DNA of 64,000 nt, taken from assembly GCA_022606425.2 (NCBI GenBank), contig JAHDVF020000053.1:1795053-1859052 (forward strand). The letters run 5' to 3'. Numbering within the stretch: position 1 is the stretch's first letter; every line of letters begins with the position of its first letter. Shown one piece after another: positions 54,716 to 63,834 of this stretch. A program made the position numbers and the translations under genes. Under the pieces are notes generated by a model that did not search any database, was not told the DNA's origin, and saw only the letters and a program-made list of their open reading frames with translations. The DNA is from Lepidostoma basale (lineage: Eukaryota > Arthropoda > Insecta > Trichoptera > Lepidostomatidae).

Positions 54716-55350
54716 GCGATAAATATTTCTAATATTTCATTTAATTAATATTTTAATGTGATGTTGTACTATTTTCGTATTTAAATTTAGAATAGTCAGG
54801 TGTTTTTTTGTGTTTGTTGTATCTACCGTAACTGGCGTACGGGTATAAAGTAAAGTTGACACCATTCAGTAATTTCAATTCAAAATGTTTGGGTAATCAA
54901 CAGAGTGCTATAAAAACTAACTAATTAATTCTCACTATTTACAACAAAAACAACACAAAAGCTGTCCAATAAGTCAGCCTCCGTCACGCTCTGAGGATTC
55001 ATATTTTCTAGTTTATAATTACCCATCCTGTTGGACATTGTTCCAAATTAGTCCAATTAGTCTAAATTTCAGCGTTCTAATTGTATTATTATAGTCATAA
55101 AATCCCGATTAGACACAAAGAGTGTACCGTGTCCATTGAGAGATGCGGCGACAGCGTGGTGGAGATTTGATTTCGTCAATTACTTTATACCAAAGAGTAG
55201 TAACAATACGTTTAGAAACACTAAAACAAAAAAATGAAGCTTGTAAAGTGGCCAAAAATCTAATGTTAAATAGGGATTATAATTTTCCAGATAAATTATT
55301 TAAAAACAATTTTGTAATTTGTTAAGAACAATTTATTTGTTTTTTTAGAA
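54716..55350. other. Gene-free AT-rich stretch
   Basis: A 60-residue frame at 55143-55325 has no domain. Confidence 0.35.
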
Positions 55351-55352
55351 CC

Positions 55353-55712
55353 AACCGGTTTCGCTACGATAGAAGCTTCGTCGGAGTAACAAAAACAAAC
55401 TGTTAAATAATTGCGTAGATTTTCACGGTTGGCAGCAATATGTTTTGTGTGATTTTGGGTTAACAACGTGTGATTTCTCCTTCTCGACCGACATTTCGGA
55501 GATCGTTGCTGTCTCCTTTTCAGGATAATGTGGTGGTGGTAATAGACCTATTACCTCCACCATATTACCCTGAAGATAAAGACTGCAACGATCTCCGAAA
55601 CGTTGGTCGAGAGAGAGAAATCACACGTTGTTACCCAAAATAATACAAAACAAACTGTTTGTTTCTCATATGTTACTTTGATGAAGCCCAAGTGGGAGTA
55701 AAACCGCTTAGT
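55353..55712. repeat. H7 fold-back repeat, interrupted by H5
   Basis: Left motif on minus 55353-55395: CCGACGA, A, GCU..AGC stem, GAAAC, CGGUUG. Right motif on plus 55670-55712: UUGAUGA, AGCCC..GGGAGU, AAAAC, CGC. Between them lies a 242-bp H5 unit flanked by direct repeats AAAACAAACTGTT (55392-55404 and 55647-55659). Confidence 0.75.
55405..55646. repeat. H5 fold-back unit inserted in H7, with target duplication
   Basis: Begins AAATAATTGCGTAGATTTTC and ends near TTACCCAAAATAAT. Motifs on minus 55481-55526 (GGAGAC..GAUCUCC, GAAAU) and plus 55565-55616 (CUGAAGA, U, AAAGAC..GAUCUCC, GAAAC, GUUGGUC). Exact 13-bp flanking duplication marks an insertion event. Confidence 0.82.
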
Positions 55713-55794
55713 TCTTACAAAATAGTGGTGTTAAATCGAATTACAAGATTTTTTTAAATAATTTGAAACTATAAAATAAATTTCATTTAACATA

Positions 55795-55955
55795 ATAACG
55801 TAGGGCGACTACAGCAACGGTGGAAGGATGATCTGAACAAACTTGTTGGAATAACCTGGATGTAGTCTGCACAAGACAGAGTGACATGGAAGCGAATGGA
55901 AGAGGGCTTTGTCCAGGAGTGGACGGTAATAGGCTGAAGAAGAAGAATATGAGAT
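55795..55955 (+). mobile_element. LINE-B 3' fragment, decayed
   Basis: GGCGACTACAGCAACGGTGG, GAAGCGAATGGAAGAGGGCT, TTGTCCAGGAGTGGACGGTA, ATAGGCTGAAGAAGAAGA terminus. Confidence 0.65.
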
Positions 55956-56239
55956 TATTAGCATATTTCGTTAACTCGACATATGATGTACATATGAAGT
56001 ATACACTCATTGCCGGAAGAATAATATTATAATTTATATTATTAGTAACCCTGTCCATACATATCTAACTTCCGCAAAAAGTAACCACCAAATCACCTTT
56101 CCGTTAATGTTTACAACAGACGTAAGAGAAACTGCCATTAAGTCCGTGTAGTGTATTGATTTATATAAAAAAACGAAAGAGTACGTAATAATTTAAAGCT
56201 AGTTCAATACGTGAAATAATAAATGATAATTGTATATTT

Positions 56240-56335
56240 TTACAATACGAATGGAGCAAGAAATTGAGGGAGACCGAGAGATGCTCAAATCATATAAATT
56301 TTAAATGTCCATAAATCTACGAAGGTGCTTTATGC
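56240..56335 (+). mobile_element. LINE-A scrap
   Basis: AATGGAGCAAGAAATTGAGG, GAGACCGAGAGATGCTCAAA correspond to NGTRNRGRPRK. Short and decayed. Confidence 0.5.
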
Positions 56336-56339
56336 GATT

Positions 56340-57675
56340 TGAAGATTTTGATGAGGCGAAGTAATTTATTAATAAAAGTAGATTTTGTGTGGTGGTCTAC
56401 TCCTTACATAAAAAGTGATTTTTATTTGTAGTTCGTGAGTTTTTCTAGAAATGTATTGTTTATAGTGACTGATTACCATAATTTACCGTAATCATGAAAT
56501 ATGTATGAGTAATTTATTTTCATGCATTTCTACCAAAATTATTTATAACAAAATTTTTTGACATAGGAACAAATACACATAAAGGTTCGAAAAATCACGA
56601 AAATTTGACTTTTGATGTCGCAAAAAATTAAGTTCAATTGTGATTCATAAAACAAAGTATTTTTAATTTAACCGTTTATTAAAATTTATGTTACCAATAT
56701 AAAATATTTGATAATTAAAATAAATGTTATGACGTCACTGCCAGATTTAATAAAAAAAGGTAATATTGTAGAAAGAGCACTATTCAATCCGCAGATAGCA
56801 GCGTCCTCCATTAAAATATTCTTCCGTGCTTTGAATACCGCAGTCCCTTCAATTAAGCACGCCAGTTTTGTTGATAGTTTTTTCGGTGAACATAAAATAA
56901 ATAGTTGAAAAGAGTGATGGCTACACAATAAAGGATAAAGCCACCCATCCACGGTGCGACCTGACGTTGAGTGAACACTTCCGTGAAATCAGTGGGCTAA
57001 TTCACGTGAATGCACCGCGGACAAAAAAGTGTTAAAAGAACAATTAATTCGGGTCGCCATTAGCAATTACTGGCGCATTTCGGTCCGGGCGAACGGCTCC
57101 AAATTAGGGGAGGCAATTATCGCCGCTGATCATATCAAGAGGAAGCTTCTACGGTCCCGTGATTGTTTTCAGATTCCGTCGCAGACTTCACGCAGTGACG
57201 AGGCGTTGACACCGCCACCCAATACTATGCCAGAAATACACAATGAAAAAACGTAAATAAACTTTGAATTAACAAACTATAGTACACTCTCACTATAGTG
57301 TAGCCGTTATCATCTGAGTCTTCGGGCCATAAATCATTTCCCTATGTCTATCTCGCTTGCACTTACGGGCCTTATGAAGCAGCTTTGTGATGGGCGTAAC
57401 AATAAAAGAAATATATCGATAAGTAATTATAGTCGATAGTATCGTATGTCGATCGACGAAAAAATCGATAACGGTCCCGGCAAACTTCACATCCCTATCT
57501 CTATTGACATTTATGGCCTCAAGACTCAGTTCATTTCGGCTGCACTATAATCTGGCATTCACTGTGTTTCGACGATGTTGGATAACTGAAAATGCCGGAT
57601 TGTCGAGCGCCATCTAAAAACAGATGGGAAAATAGTGCGAGGGATGGCCAGAACCATAAAGACATCTACCATCAC
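56340..57675. other. Gene-free stretch with GC-rich patch at 56940-57240
   Basis: Frames of 60-90 residues on both strands have no domain. The patch frame 57029-57256 (75 residues, IRVAISNYWRISVRANGSKL) is unrecognised; its GC contrast with the flanks is clear. Confidence 0.4.
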
Positions 57676-57679
57676 TAAT

Positions 57680-57912
57680 GAACTAATTAACTAACTAACC
57701 ATCGTGCCGTCTCCCCGAAGTGGAAAGCAGAAAGAATGAACTGACAATTTTTTTTTCCTGGCATACTTCTCTCGATCCCTCACCATACACATTCATCGTG
57801 TCATGCACTCACGTGGCCGAAATTCAATATTTTATTTATTTGATCGCTCCATGTTTTCATATACGTTTTAATCATTCTTTCTTCATCCATTCTTTCCATG
57901 TGTCCAAGCCAT
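57680..57912 (-). mobile_element. LINE-A 3' fragment with SINE1 at its 5' side
   Basis: TAACTAACTAACCATCGTGC, CGTCTCCCCGAAGTGGAAAG, antisense coding broken by deletions, ending at TTCTTTCCATGTGTCCAAGC where the SINE1 begins. Confidence 0.75.
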
Positions 57913-57913
57913 A

Positions 57914-58160
57914 TTTTTATTATTTTGTTGAATCGCTCTTTACATCATGCGCGACCCAAATCGATGTAAAGGGTATAAGCTATCATATTCATACTCATGA
58001 CGTGTGATAGGTAGATAATTTATCGCCATTTTATTGTCACGGGAATCCTGCACCAGACCAAAGGCAGTGTGACAATCACATTGTTATCACTTGGAATCGA
58101 ACCCGGGACCTTCGGGGTGGCATTCAAAGCATTTTCCTCTCGACGACGAAGGTCGTCAAT
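57914..58160 (-). mobile_element. SINE1, (AAT)n type
   Basis: ATTATTTTGTTGAATCGCTC, CATGCGCGACCCAAATCGAT, body, GACCAAAGGCAGTGTGACAA, B box GGAATCGAACCC, head CTCGACGACGAAGGTCGTC. Near full length. Confidence 0.85.
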
Positions 58161-58348
58161 GTTTGTCAATGTACGTCTTTCTTATAATCATTTCATTATG
58201 TTGTAACACAATTTGTTGTAAGTATTATAATTACCTGAAGCCCAATAAGAACTTTAAATTATTATTTTAAATTTTTAATTGAATCATTATACTTGTTATA
58301 ACAAAAGCATAAACGTTAAAAAATAAATCTTTATAACATCTGTCAGAT

Positions 58349-58622
58349 CATGTCGCACCGTGAATGTAAATCCGACGTAAGTGCAAATATACATTTTGGA
58401 GATATGGGAGTTTAAAGATTTCATATTGCTTGGAAAAACTGTTTTTTTTTTTTTAAATAAACCAATGATTTTTGGTTTATAGATATATTACTATAAACCG
58501 AAAATCATTGGTTTATTTAAAAAAAAAAACAGTTTTTCCAAGCAATATGAAATCTTTAAACTCCCATATCCCCAAACTGTATATTTGCACTTACGTCGGT
58601 TTTACACTCACGGTGCGATGTT
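58349..58622. mobile_element. Snap-back MITE with arms of about 135 bp
   Basis: Left arm TCGCACCGTGAATGTAAATC ... CAATGATTTTTGGTTTATAG, 8-bp centre ATATATTA, right arm CTATAAACCGAAAATCATTG ... TTTTACACTCACGGTGCGA. Arms differ at only a few positions, so the element is young. No coding, no hammerhead core. Confidence 0.85.
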
Positions 58623-58649
58623 AACAATTTTATAATATTTTTATAAATT

Positions 58650-58695
58650 TATCTTTACTGAAGAAGGACTGTTTGTCCGAAACATGTCTATGTAA
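58650..58695 (+). ncRNA. H2 hammerhead-like motif, intact core
   Basis: CUGAAGA at 58658-58664, extra A, GGAC (58666-58669) with GUCC (58675-58678), loop UGUUU, GAAA at 58679-58682, C-AU-G, GUC. Stem I is short (UUUA with UAUG). Confidence 0.68.
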
Positions 58696-58799
58696 TTAAA
58701 TTTTTTTAATAAAAGTGTTGTATATACAAAGTATATAAAAAATAAAAAGAGAAATAAACCATCATCACAACTAAAGTATGGCGTATATAGAAGCAATTT

Positions 58800-59750
58800 A
58801 ACAAAATTAGAGTGTAATACATGTTTTAAAATATTTTTCGAGGAATACCGAGTTCCTTTCTATTATAACAGAATCTACTTACGGTTCAAACGAGAAAATC
58901 CTCGCTCGCTTAATGCAAAAGCTCATGGATAGTAAATTAGTAATCTACGCAGAGCGGTGTCGGTGTCAGAGCGCGGCAAGCGGCCCGTGTCCGCGCGATG
59001 AGGTCCGGCAAGGACGGGCCGATCAAAGCGAACACCCCCGAGAGTGACTGCGGAGACCGCCGGCGAATTGGTTCCACTCGGCGATGGCATTGTGGCTATC
59101 AGCTCTTCACACCCGTCCGACAACAATCGATTTGCCTCATTGTTGTGCGCCATTTTATTGTTTTAGAGTTTGCCGCCAAGAATTCCGCCAGAGACACGCA
59201 GTTCCGAGAGGGCTCCGTGGATGGTTCTGAAAACCGCCTCATTGTTCGGAGCCGCATGAAGAACGCTTCTCCGAAGCTTTCTCCGCGCCAGAATCTCGAA
59301 CCTTTTCATGGCGTGGCATTTTGTTATGATAAAACAAGCTTTCCGTTTGAAGGTGTTGTCGGGCCATTAAAAGCTCGCTAAGGGAATACGGCCTGGACCG
59401 TTTTAATCAACGGATACAACGTTTAGATTATGATTAATTTTACAACGGTATCGCGTCAACTATTATCGAGATCGAATCCTAACAAGTATAGGAAAATTTA
59501 ATTGAAATCATCTCATCATCTGTACAAGAAATCGATCTATGAATGCACCATGCGCTATAATCATTAGATAATCATTTTTATTACTTACGATAAAAACATG
59601 TACCAGTTTATCGCGTACACATTAAAAGTGTTGCCGACGACATACAATTTTTGCCATGAATGTACCTTGACAATAATAGTACTTAATCATTGGATAAATT
59701 CAAAATACAAAAAATGATTTAAAACACCTGAACACTTTTTTTACAACTTT
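58800..59750. other. GC-rich unique-looking island, no gene supported
   Basis: Positions 58960-59400 are GC-rich with many CpGs. The plus frame 58998-59381 (127 residues, start MRSGKDGPIKANTPESD) has no recognisable domain, signal or membrane segment beyond one hydrophobic run (ICLIVVRHFIVLEFAA). The antisense frame (59153-58923) is equally open. It could hold an exon or a regulatory island. Confidence 0.4.
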
Positions 59751-59805
59751 ATTTTGTTTTATCGATCCAACTGGTTTCATTGCCGCCGGATCTACTTCGT
59801 GGTTA
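59750..59805 (-). repeat. H7 hammerhead-like remnant
   Basis: Minus: ACGAAGUAGAUCCGGCGGCA AUGAAACCAGUUGG; GAAACC-AGUUGG kept, stem II mutated. Confidence 0.45.
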
Positions 59806-59944
59806 TAAAAACAAACAAAATAATTTAATTCAAAAATTTTGTTACAACAAATGCATAAAACGTTCGAAGAATTCATTTTATTATCTATCAAAACTGATCA
59901 CATTCATGAAAAAACAAAATTATTTAGTTTATATATAACTGTCA

Positions 59945-59992
59945 ATATTTACACTGATGAAGGGTTTCCGTGTCCCGAAACATGTTGTTAAA
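59945..59992 (+). ncRNA. H2 hammerhead-like motif
   Basis: CUGAUGA, extra A, GGG-UUUCCGUGU-CCC, GAAAC, AUGUU. Core intact; stem I mismatched (UUUACA with GUUAAA). Confidence 0.62.
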
Positions 59993-60094
59993 GTGTTGTA
60001 ATACAAAGTGAAATAGCTTATTAATTTACGAATCCACAACACAAGGTAATTAAGAATATAGAAAAATTATTCATTGTTTCTTGAACAATGTTGT

Positions 60095-60335
60095 AAAACT
60101 CCATATTTGATAATTTATATGAATGAAAACGTCTGTCTTCTATTTCTAATAGTTTTGTTGGAATGACATGTTTCGCCCTTCTCAAGCATTATCAAATGTC
60201 TTAGAAGTGTTATTACTTACTTATTCACTTACTACAAAAACATTTGATAATGCCTTAGAAGGGCGAAACATGTTATTCCATCAAAAATAAAATAAAACTA
60301 TAATATAAGAAGACAGACAGTTTTCATTCACATAA
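60095..60335. repeat. H3 fold-back repeat, complete, two divergent motifs
   Basis: Minus 60159-60199: UUUGAUAAUGCUUGAGAAGG GCGAAACAUGUC. Plus 60239-60279: UUUGAUAAUGCCUUAGAAGG GCGAAACAUGUU. Stem II GCCUU/AGGGC. Arms AACGTCTGTCTTCTATTTCT and AATATAAGAAGACAGACAGT are inverted. Core reads UUGAUAA in place of CUGAUGA. Confidence 0.72.
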
Positions 60336-60436
60336 AATAATTAAATAGTACATTGTTTTGGACGAAACACTACGATACTTCAACATTATAAACTGTTAAA
60401 TTATAAAACTCTGTTTTTATGCATCTCAATTTTTTT

Positions 60437-60627
60437 TTTTTTTTTATTAAAAAAAGACTAATACCAAGGATTTAAATCAATGATATTAGAATTTATTATT
60501 ACAATCTTCAATGTGAGCAGAAAATAGCTCATTATTATGAAGAAGGAATCTGGTCGTGTCCAGGCTTGAACCCAAGTCCCCTGGATCAGGAGCCAAGCGT
60601 TCTATCCCCTAGACCACCACCCGATAT
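60437..60627 (-). mobile_element. SINE2, reverse orientation
   Basis: Minus: head GGGTGGTGGTCTAGGGGATA, GAACGCTTGGCTCCTGATCC, B box GGGTTCAAGCC, then a body ending in TTAAATCCTTGGTATTAGTC and poly-A. The tRNA-like head supplies pol III boxes. Confidence 0.75.
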
Positions 60628-60638
60628 TTTTTATTTTT

Positions 60639-60690
60639 TGCGACAGTTGTTTCGTCAACTCATGTTGACATCATCAGGTGTTACAATAAT
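60639..60690 (-). ncRNA. H1 hammerhead-like motif, intact core and perfect stem II
   Basis: Minus strand: CUGAUGA, U, GUCAAC-AUGA-GUUGAC, GAAAC, AACU, GUC, GCAAAA. Compared with 18121 and 40139 the second stem II pair changed from C-G to U-A on both sides. Stem I only partial (UUGU with GCAA across an internal loop). Confidence 0.72.
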
Positions 60691-61015
60691 ATATTGACAT
60701 AGAAATAAATACATAAAGGTTCGAAATATCACGAAAATTTAACAGTTGATATATTATTGAAACATCTGAGGATGTCAACATAGGTTGACCAAACAGCTGT
60801 CGCAAAAAAATAAAAAATTTAATTGTGATACACAAAAACTGAGATCTATAATTTAACAGTTTATAATATAAATTAATATATAAGAAATACGAATCTTTGA
60901 TTCAACTCAATATTATACAAAAAACATTTAATATATTAGTTTTTTTTAATGTATACAAGTACTTGTAGACAAATACTGGATTTTACCCATTGCGGGTTAA
61001 TCATTTAAGGATTAG

Positions 61016-61305
61016 TTGTATCTCAATAGAGACGAAGATGTAAATCTAATCTTAATAGATGGCGCCAGTGTAGATTGAACTAAAATATGTGAAGTGTTTC
61101 TAAATATAGTAGCATATATACATCTTTCAAAAAATTGTCAGACGTGGTGGTCGTAAGAAAGGCGGAATGGGGAATGTTGTATTACATAAAGCGATTGCTT
61201 AACCTAACCAATAACGGGTCATAAGTCCTGTAAACGCCTCGACCACCATATTCTGTTTCCAAAAACAATTTACATCTTTGTCTCTATTGAGATACAATTA
61301 ATCCT
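61016..61305. repeat. M2 fold-back element, asymmetric copy
   Basis: Left TTGTATCTCAATAGAGACGA, right TTTGTCTCTATTGAGATACA. Interior of right arm (GGAATGGGGAATGTTGTATT, AAGTCCTGTAAACGCCTCGA) matches 43245-43330; left arm mostly deleted. Confidence 0.78.
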
Positions 61306-61309
61306 TAAA

Positions 61310-61950
61310 TATATATATGTGTATAAGATTCTAATTTTATAAAGTATGGTTTTCTAATCTTGATACATATAAACATACTTTGGTACTTAATGTTTATTCC
61401 AAAGAACCATCAAATGATTTCTCTTACTACACATTAGATGCCCTTAAAGGCAGAGTTTTACGTATAATCAACCCATTAAATAAACCCACGTAGCACACAT
61501 GTCGGGCTACCGAGAGGAGGAAACTTACCCACTAACCCGTGGAAAGGGTTTATTTATAACAATATACAGGAGCACTTAGAATAATCACTACTCCCACCGG
61601 AGCCTGAGCGCCTGCCCGCCACAACTGCCTACTGGATGTACCGATCCGACAACCATTATCGAGGCAGACGGATCGAAAATTAATCTGTAATCATACCAAG
61701 ACAGGAAGTTTTCGATGTAATCATGTATTATCAATTGAGTTTTTGTATTGATTTATTGATACCAGTATTCTTGGTTTTTTTCTGCTGTAGTATTGAGGCA
61801 TGCGCCGGGTGCATGTGTACAAAATAACAAGTGTTAAAAATATGTATTTTAATCTAAACTTTTTGATGGATCAAAGTTCATAAAAACATTTATGCAATAT
61901 TACTTATTTTTTTATTTATTGTTTCTAGAACAATGATGTGAAACTCCATG
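61310..61950. other. Gene-free stretch
   Basis: Slightly GC-richer part at 61480-61680 without a domain. Confidence 0.35.
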
Positions 61951-61954
61951 TTAA

Positions 61955-62110
61955 TCGGGTGGTGGTCTAGAGGACAGAACGCTTGGCTCCTCATCTAGGG
62001 GACATGGGTTCGAGCCTGGATTCTGAGCTGTTTTCTGATCATTTTGAAGTTTGTAAATTAAATGGTAGTATTATTGATTTAAATTAAGCGTTAGTATTAA
62101 AAAAAATACG
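61955..62110 (+). mobile_element. SINE2, forward copy
   Basis: TCGGGTGGTGGTCTAGAGGA, ACGCTTGGCTCCTCATCTAG, GGGTTCGAGCC (B box), GAGCTGTTTTCTGATCATTT, body and A-rich end with TTAGTATTAAAAAAAA. Confidence 0.78.
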
Positions 62111-62111
62111 A

Positions 62112-62228
62112 ATGAAAACATCAGTTTTCTAAAAGTTTCATTATATTTTATGGAAATGATAAGTTTATAGGAATGAATGAAGTAATATTTGATAATCTCT
62201 TAAAAAGGCGAAATATGTTACTACCATA
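62112..62228 (+). repeat. H3 repeat
   Basis: CATCAGTTTTCTAAAAGTTT arm; motif at 62184-62224: AUUUGAUAAUCUCUUAAAAA GGCGAAAUAUGUUAC. GAAA kept, stem II weak. Confidence 0.55.
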
Positions 62229-62229
62229 T

Positions 62230-63300
62230 TTTCTCTTCTTCTTCTAGGCTGTTTTTTTATTTATTTAATTAACACATAAGATAGAAGTCATTTGCGTCAG
62301 ATATTGTATATTGATAATTATATTTTTATCGGTGATTGTTTTGAGATTTGAAGCTATCAATCCAAAGTAAAAGTTTAAAAATTGCTATTTTAAGTAGTTT
62401 TGTCTATAGAAATGTTCTTGGAGAATATTTTAATATCATTCGTGCTTTATGTTTACAGACAAACCAAAAGGAAAATTAGTTAATTTTTGTTCTTACAAAT
62501 AAGAAGATTGTGCAGCTTTTGAGATTTTGTTCACAATTAGAGAAATTATTTTATGAAAATACGCATGAACATATCTCGCATATGAAGTTATGCTTATATT
62601 TGATCTTCCAGTCACATTTTTTAAGAGATCAAGTGTAATGTTTTATTATCTTCACACATATTTAAAAATATATCAAATTGATTGCTACTGCAGAAAAAAA
62701 GGTAAGCGTTATATTAGCATGTTTTAAATAGAGTTTATTTTCATTCCACTTCATTACAAAAAATACATTTTCATTACAGATGCGTCAATCCAATTCGTCT
62801 TCAAAAGCATAACTACACAATAAGAATTGATTACCAAAAAATGAAATAAAAACATTAAAAAACACCTTAAGAAGTTGTACAAATCGTCAAATTTCCTGTA
62901 ATCTATCGATGTTCGTTCTCAATAAGTCATTTCATCAAACAAAATTATTCAACACAAAGTCTGGAGCTTTGTAAGATTAAGGTTACTAGATATGATTTTC
63001 TCTGCACACCCCTGAAAACGTATTTTTTACCTTTTTGGATGTAAAAGAAAAAAGTTTTATGTGATGTCCGCGCAGGTATAGAAAGCCATCTATCGGGATT
63101 TCGCACATTACAGCGACTCAAACCATGGCCGGTCATGTAGGATTTAAAGACTGTGATTATCATTTAAATTTGTTGTGTCCGACCCGGTCGGCTCCCGGTG
63201 TTGCCGCGGCTGTATTTATAGTGGCGGACGGGCCAAGCTACCGTGCACTGCCAAGTCAAGTCCGCCCGCGAACGGCCAGGGTAAATGGGAGAGCCGGGAA
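62230..63300. other. Gene-free stretch with GC-rich patch at 63060-63300
   Basis: Overlapping plus frames (63125-63384) are open because of GC content; no domain seen. Confidence 0.4.
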
Positions 63301-63302
63301 TC

Positions 63303-63475
63303 AAGAAATCTAAAACTTATATTTTCTATAAGTTTTATTATATTTTATGGGAATGACATTTTTTGCCTTGCTAAGGCATTATAATATGTGGTGTAACGTG
63401 ACGTTCCCATAAAATATAAAATAACTTCTAGAAAACAGACGTTTTTATTCGTATTAATTATTTAATGTGGAGTTT
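63303..63475. repeat. H3 repeat
   Basis: Minus 63350-63388: AUUAUAAUGCCUUAGCAAGG CAAAAAAUGUCAUUC. Stem II GCCUU/AAGGC perfect; GAAA mutated to AAAA. Arms TAAGTTTTATTATATTTTAT and AATATAAAATAACTTCTAGA inverted. Confidence 0.65.
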
Positions 63476-63479
63476 TACA

Positions 63480-63680
63480 AAATTATATAAGGTAAATCAC
63501 TAGAGTTTCAAACGCAAGTATGATAAAGCGAATGCAGTGCGAACGATAGTGTTATTAATAATATAATGAAATAGTCATTAAAATGGATTGTACATCATGG
63601 AAACAATAAACGAAGATATAATGATAAAGAAAGTACATGTTAACGATATAAAAGGAACAAGAAATAGAGGAAGAAGAGAT
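63480..63680 (+). mobile_element. LINE-A scrap, old, cut by H3
   Basis: GCGAATGCAGTGCGAACGAT, GAAGATATAATGATAAAGAA, AGGAACAAGAAATAGAGGAA: SECGAND to RNRGR, then H3 starts. Confidence 0.65.
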
Positions 63681-63830
63681 GTTTTATTATATTTTATGTG
63701 AAAGATAAGCTTCGCCTGTCTATGACATTTGAAAATTCCTTAGATAGGCGTAATTTACATAAAATATAATAAAACTTCTATAAAATAGAAGTTTTAATTC
63801 CTATTTATCACTTTGTATTAAATAGCTTTT
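63680..63830. repeat. H3 fold-back repeat, decayed core
   Basis: GTTTTATTATATTTTATGTG and its inverse CATAAAATATAATAAAACTT. Minus motif: AUAGACAGGCGAAGCUUAUC; plus motif: UUUGAAAAUUCCUUAGAUAG GCGUAAUU. Inserted in LINE-A. Confidence 0.65.
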
Positions 63831-63834
63831 TGGT

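Larger units (their letters stand above)
58310..58800. repeat. H2 unit carrying a nested palindromic MITE
   Basis: Left AATCTTTATAACATCTGTCA; right AACAATTTTATAATATTTTT, ribozyme motif at 58650-58695, GTGTTGTATATACAAAGTAT, CTAAAGTATGGCGTATATAG. The 58349-58622 palindrome sits where other H2 units have AAACTGATCATATTTGT. Confidence 0.72.
60345..60865. repeat. P1 fold-back element with two H1 arms and a nested SINE2
   Basis: TAGTACATTGTTTTGGACGA left end. H1 on minus 60639-60690: CUGAUGA, U, GUCAAC-AUGA-GUUGAC (6 bp), GAAAC, AACUGUC: all core parts intact. H1 on plus 60755-60806: CUGAGGA, U, GUCAAC-AUAG-GUUGAC, CAAAC. SINE2 lies between the left end and the first H1. Confidence 0.78.

Noticed and set aside
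58998..59381. 127-residue protein-coding gene
   Set aside because: No domain, antisense frame equally open, high GC explains openness; kept only as an unexplained island.
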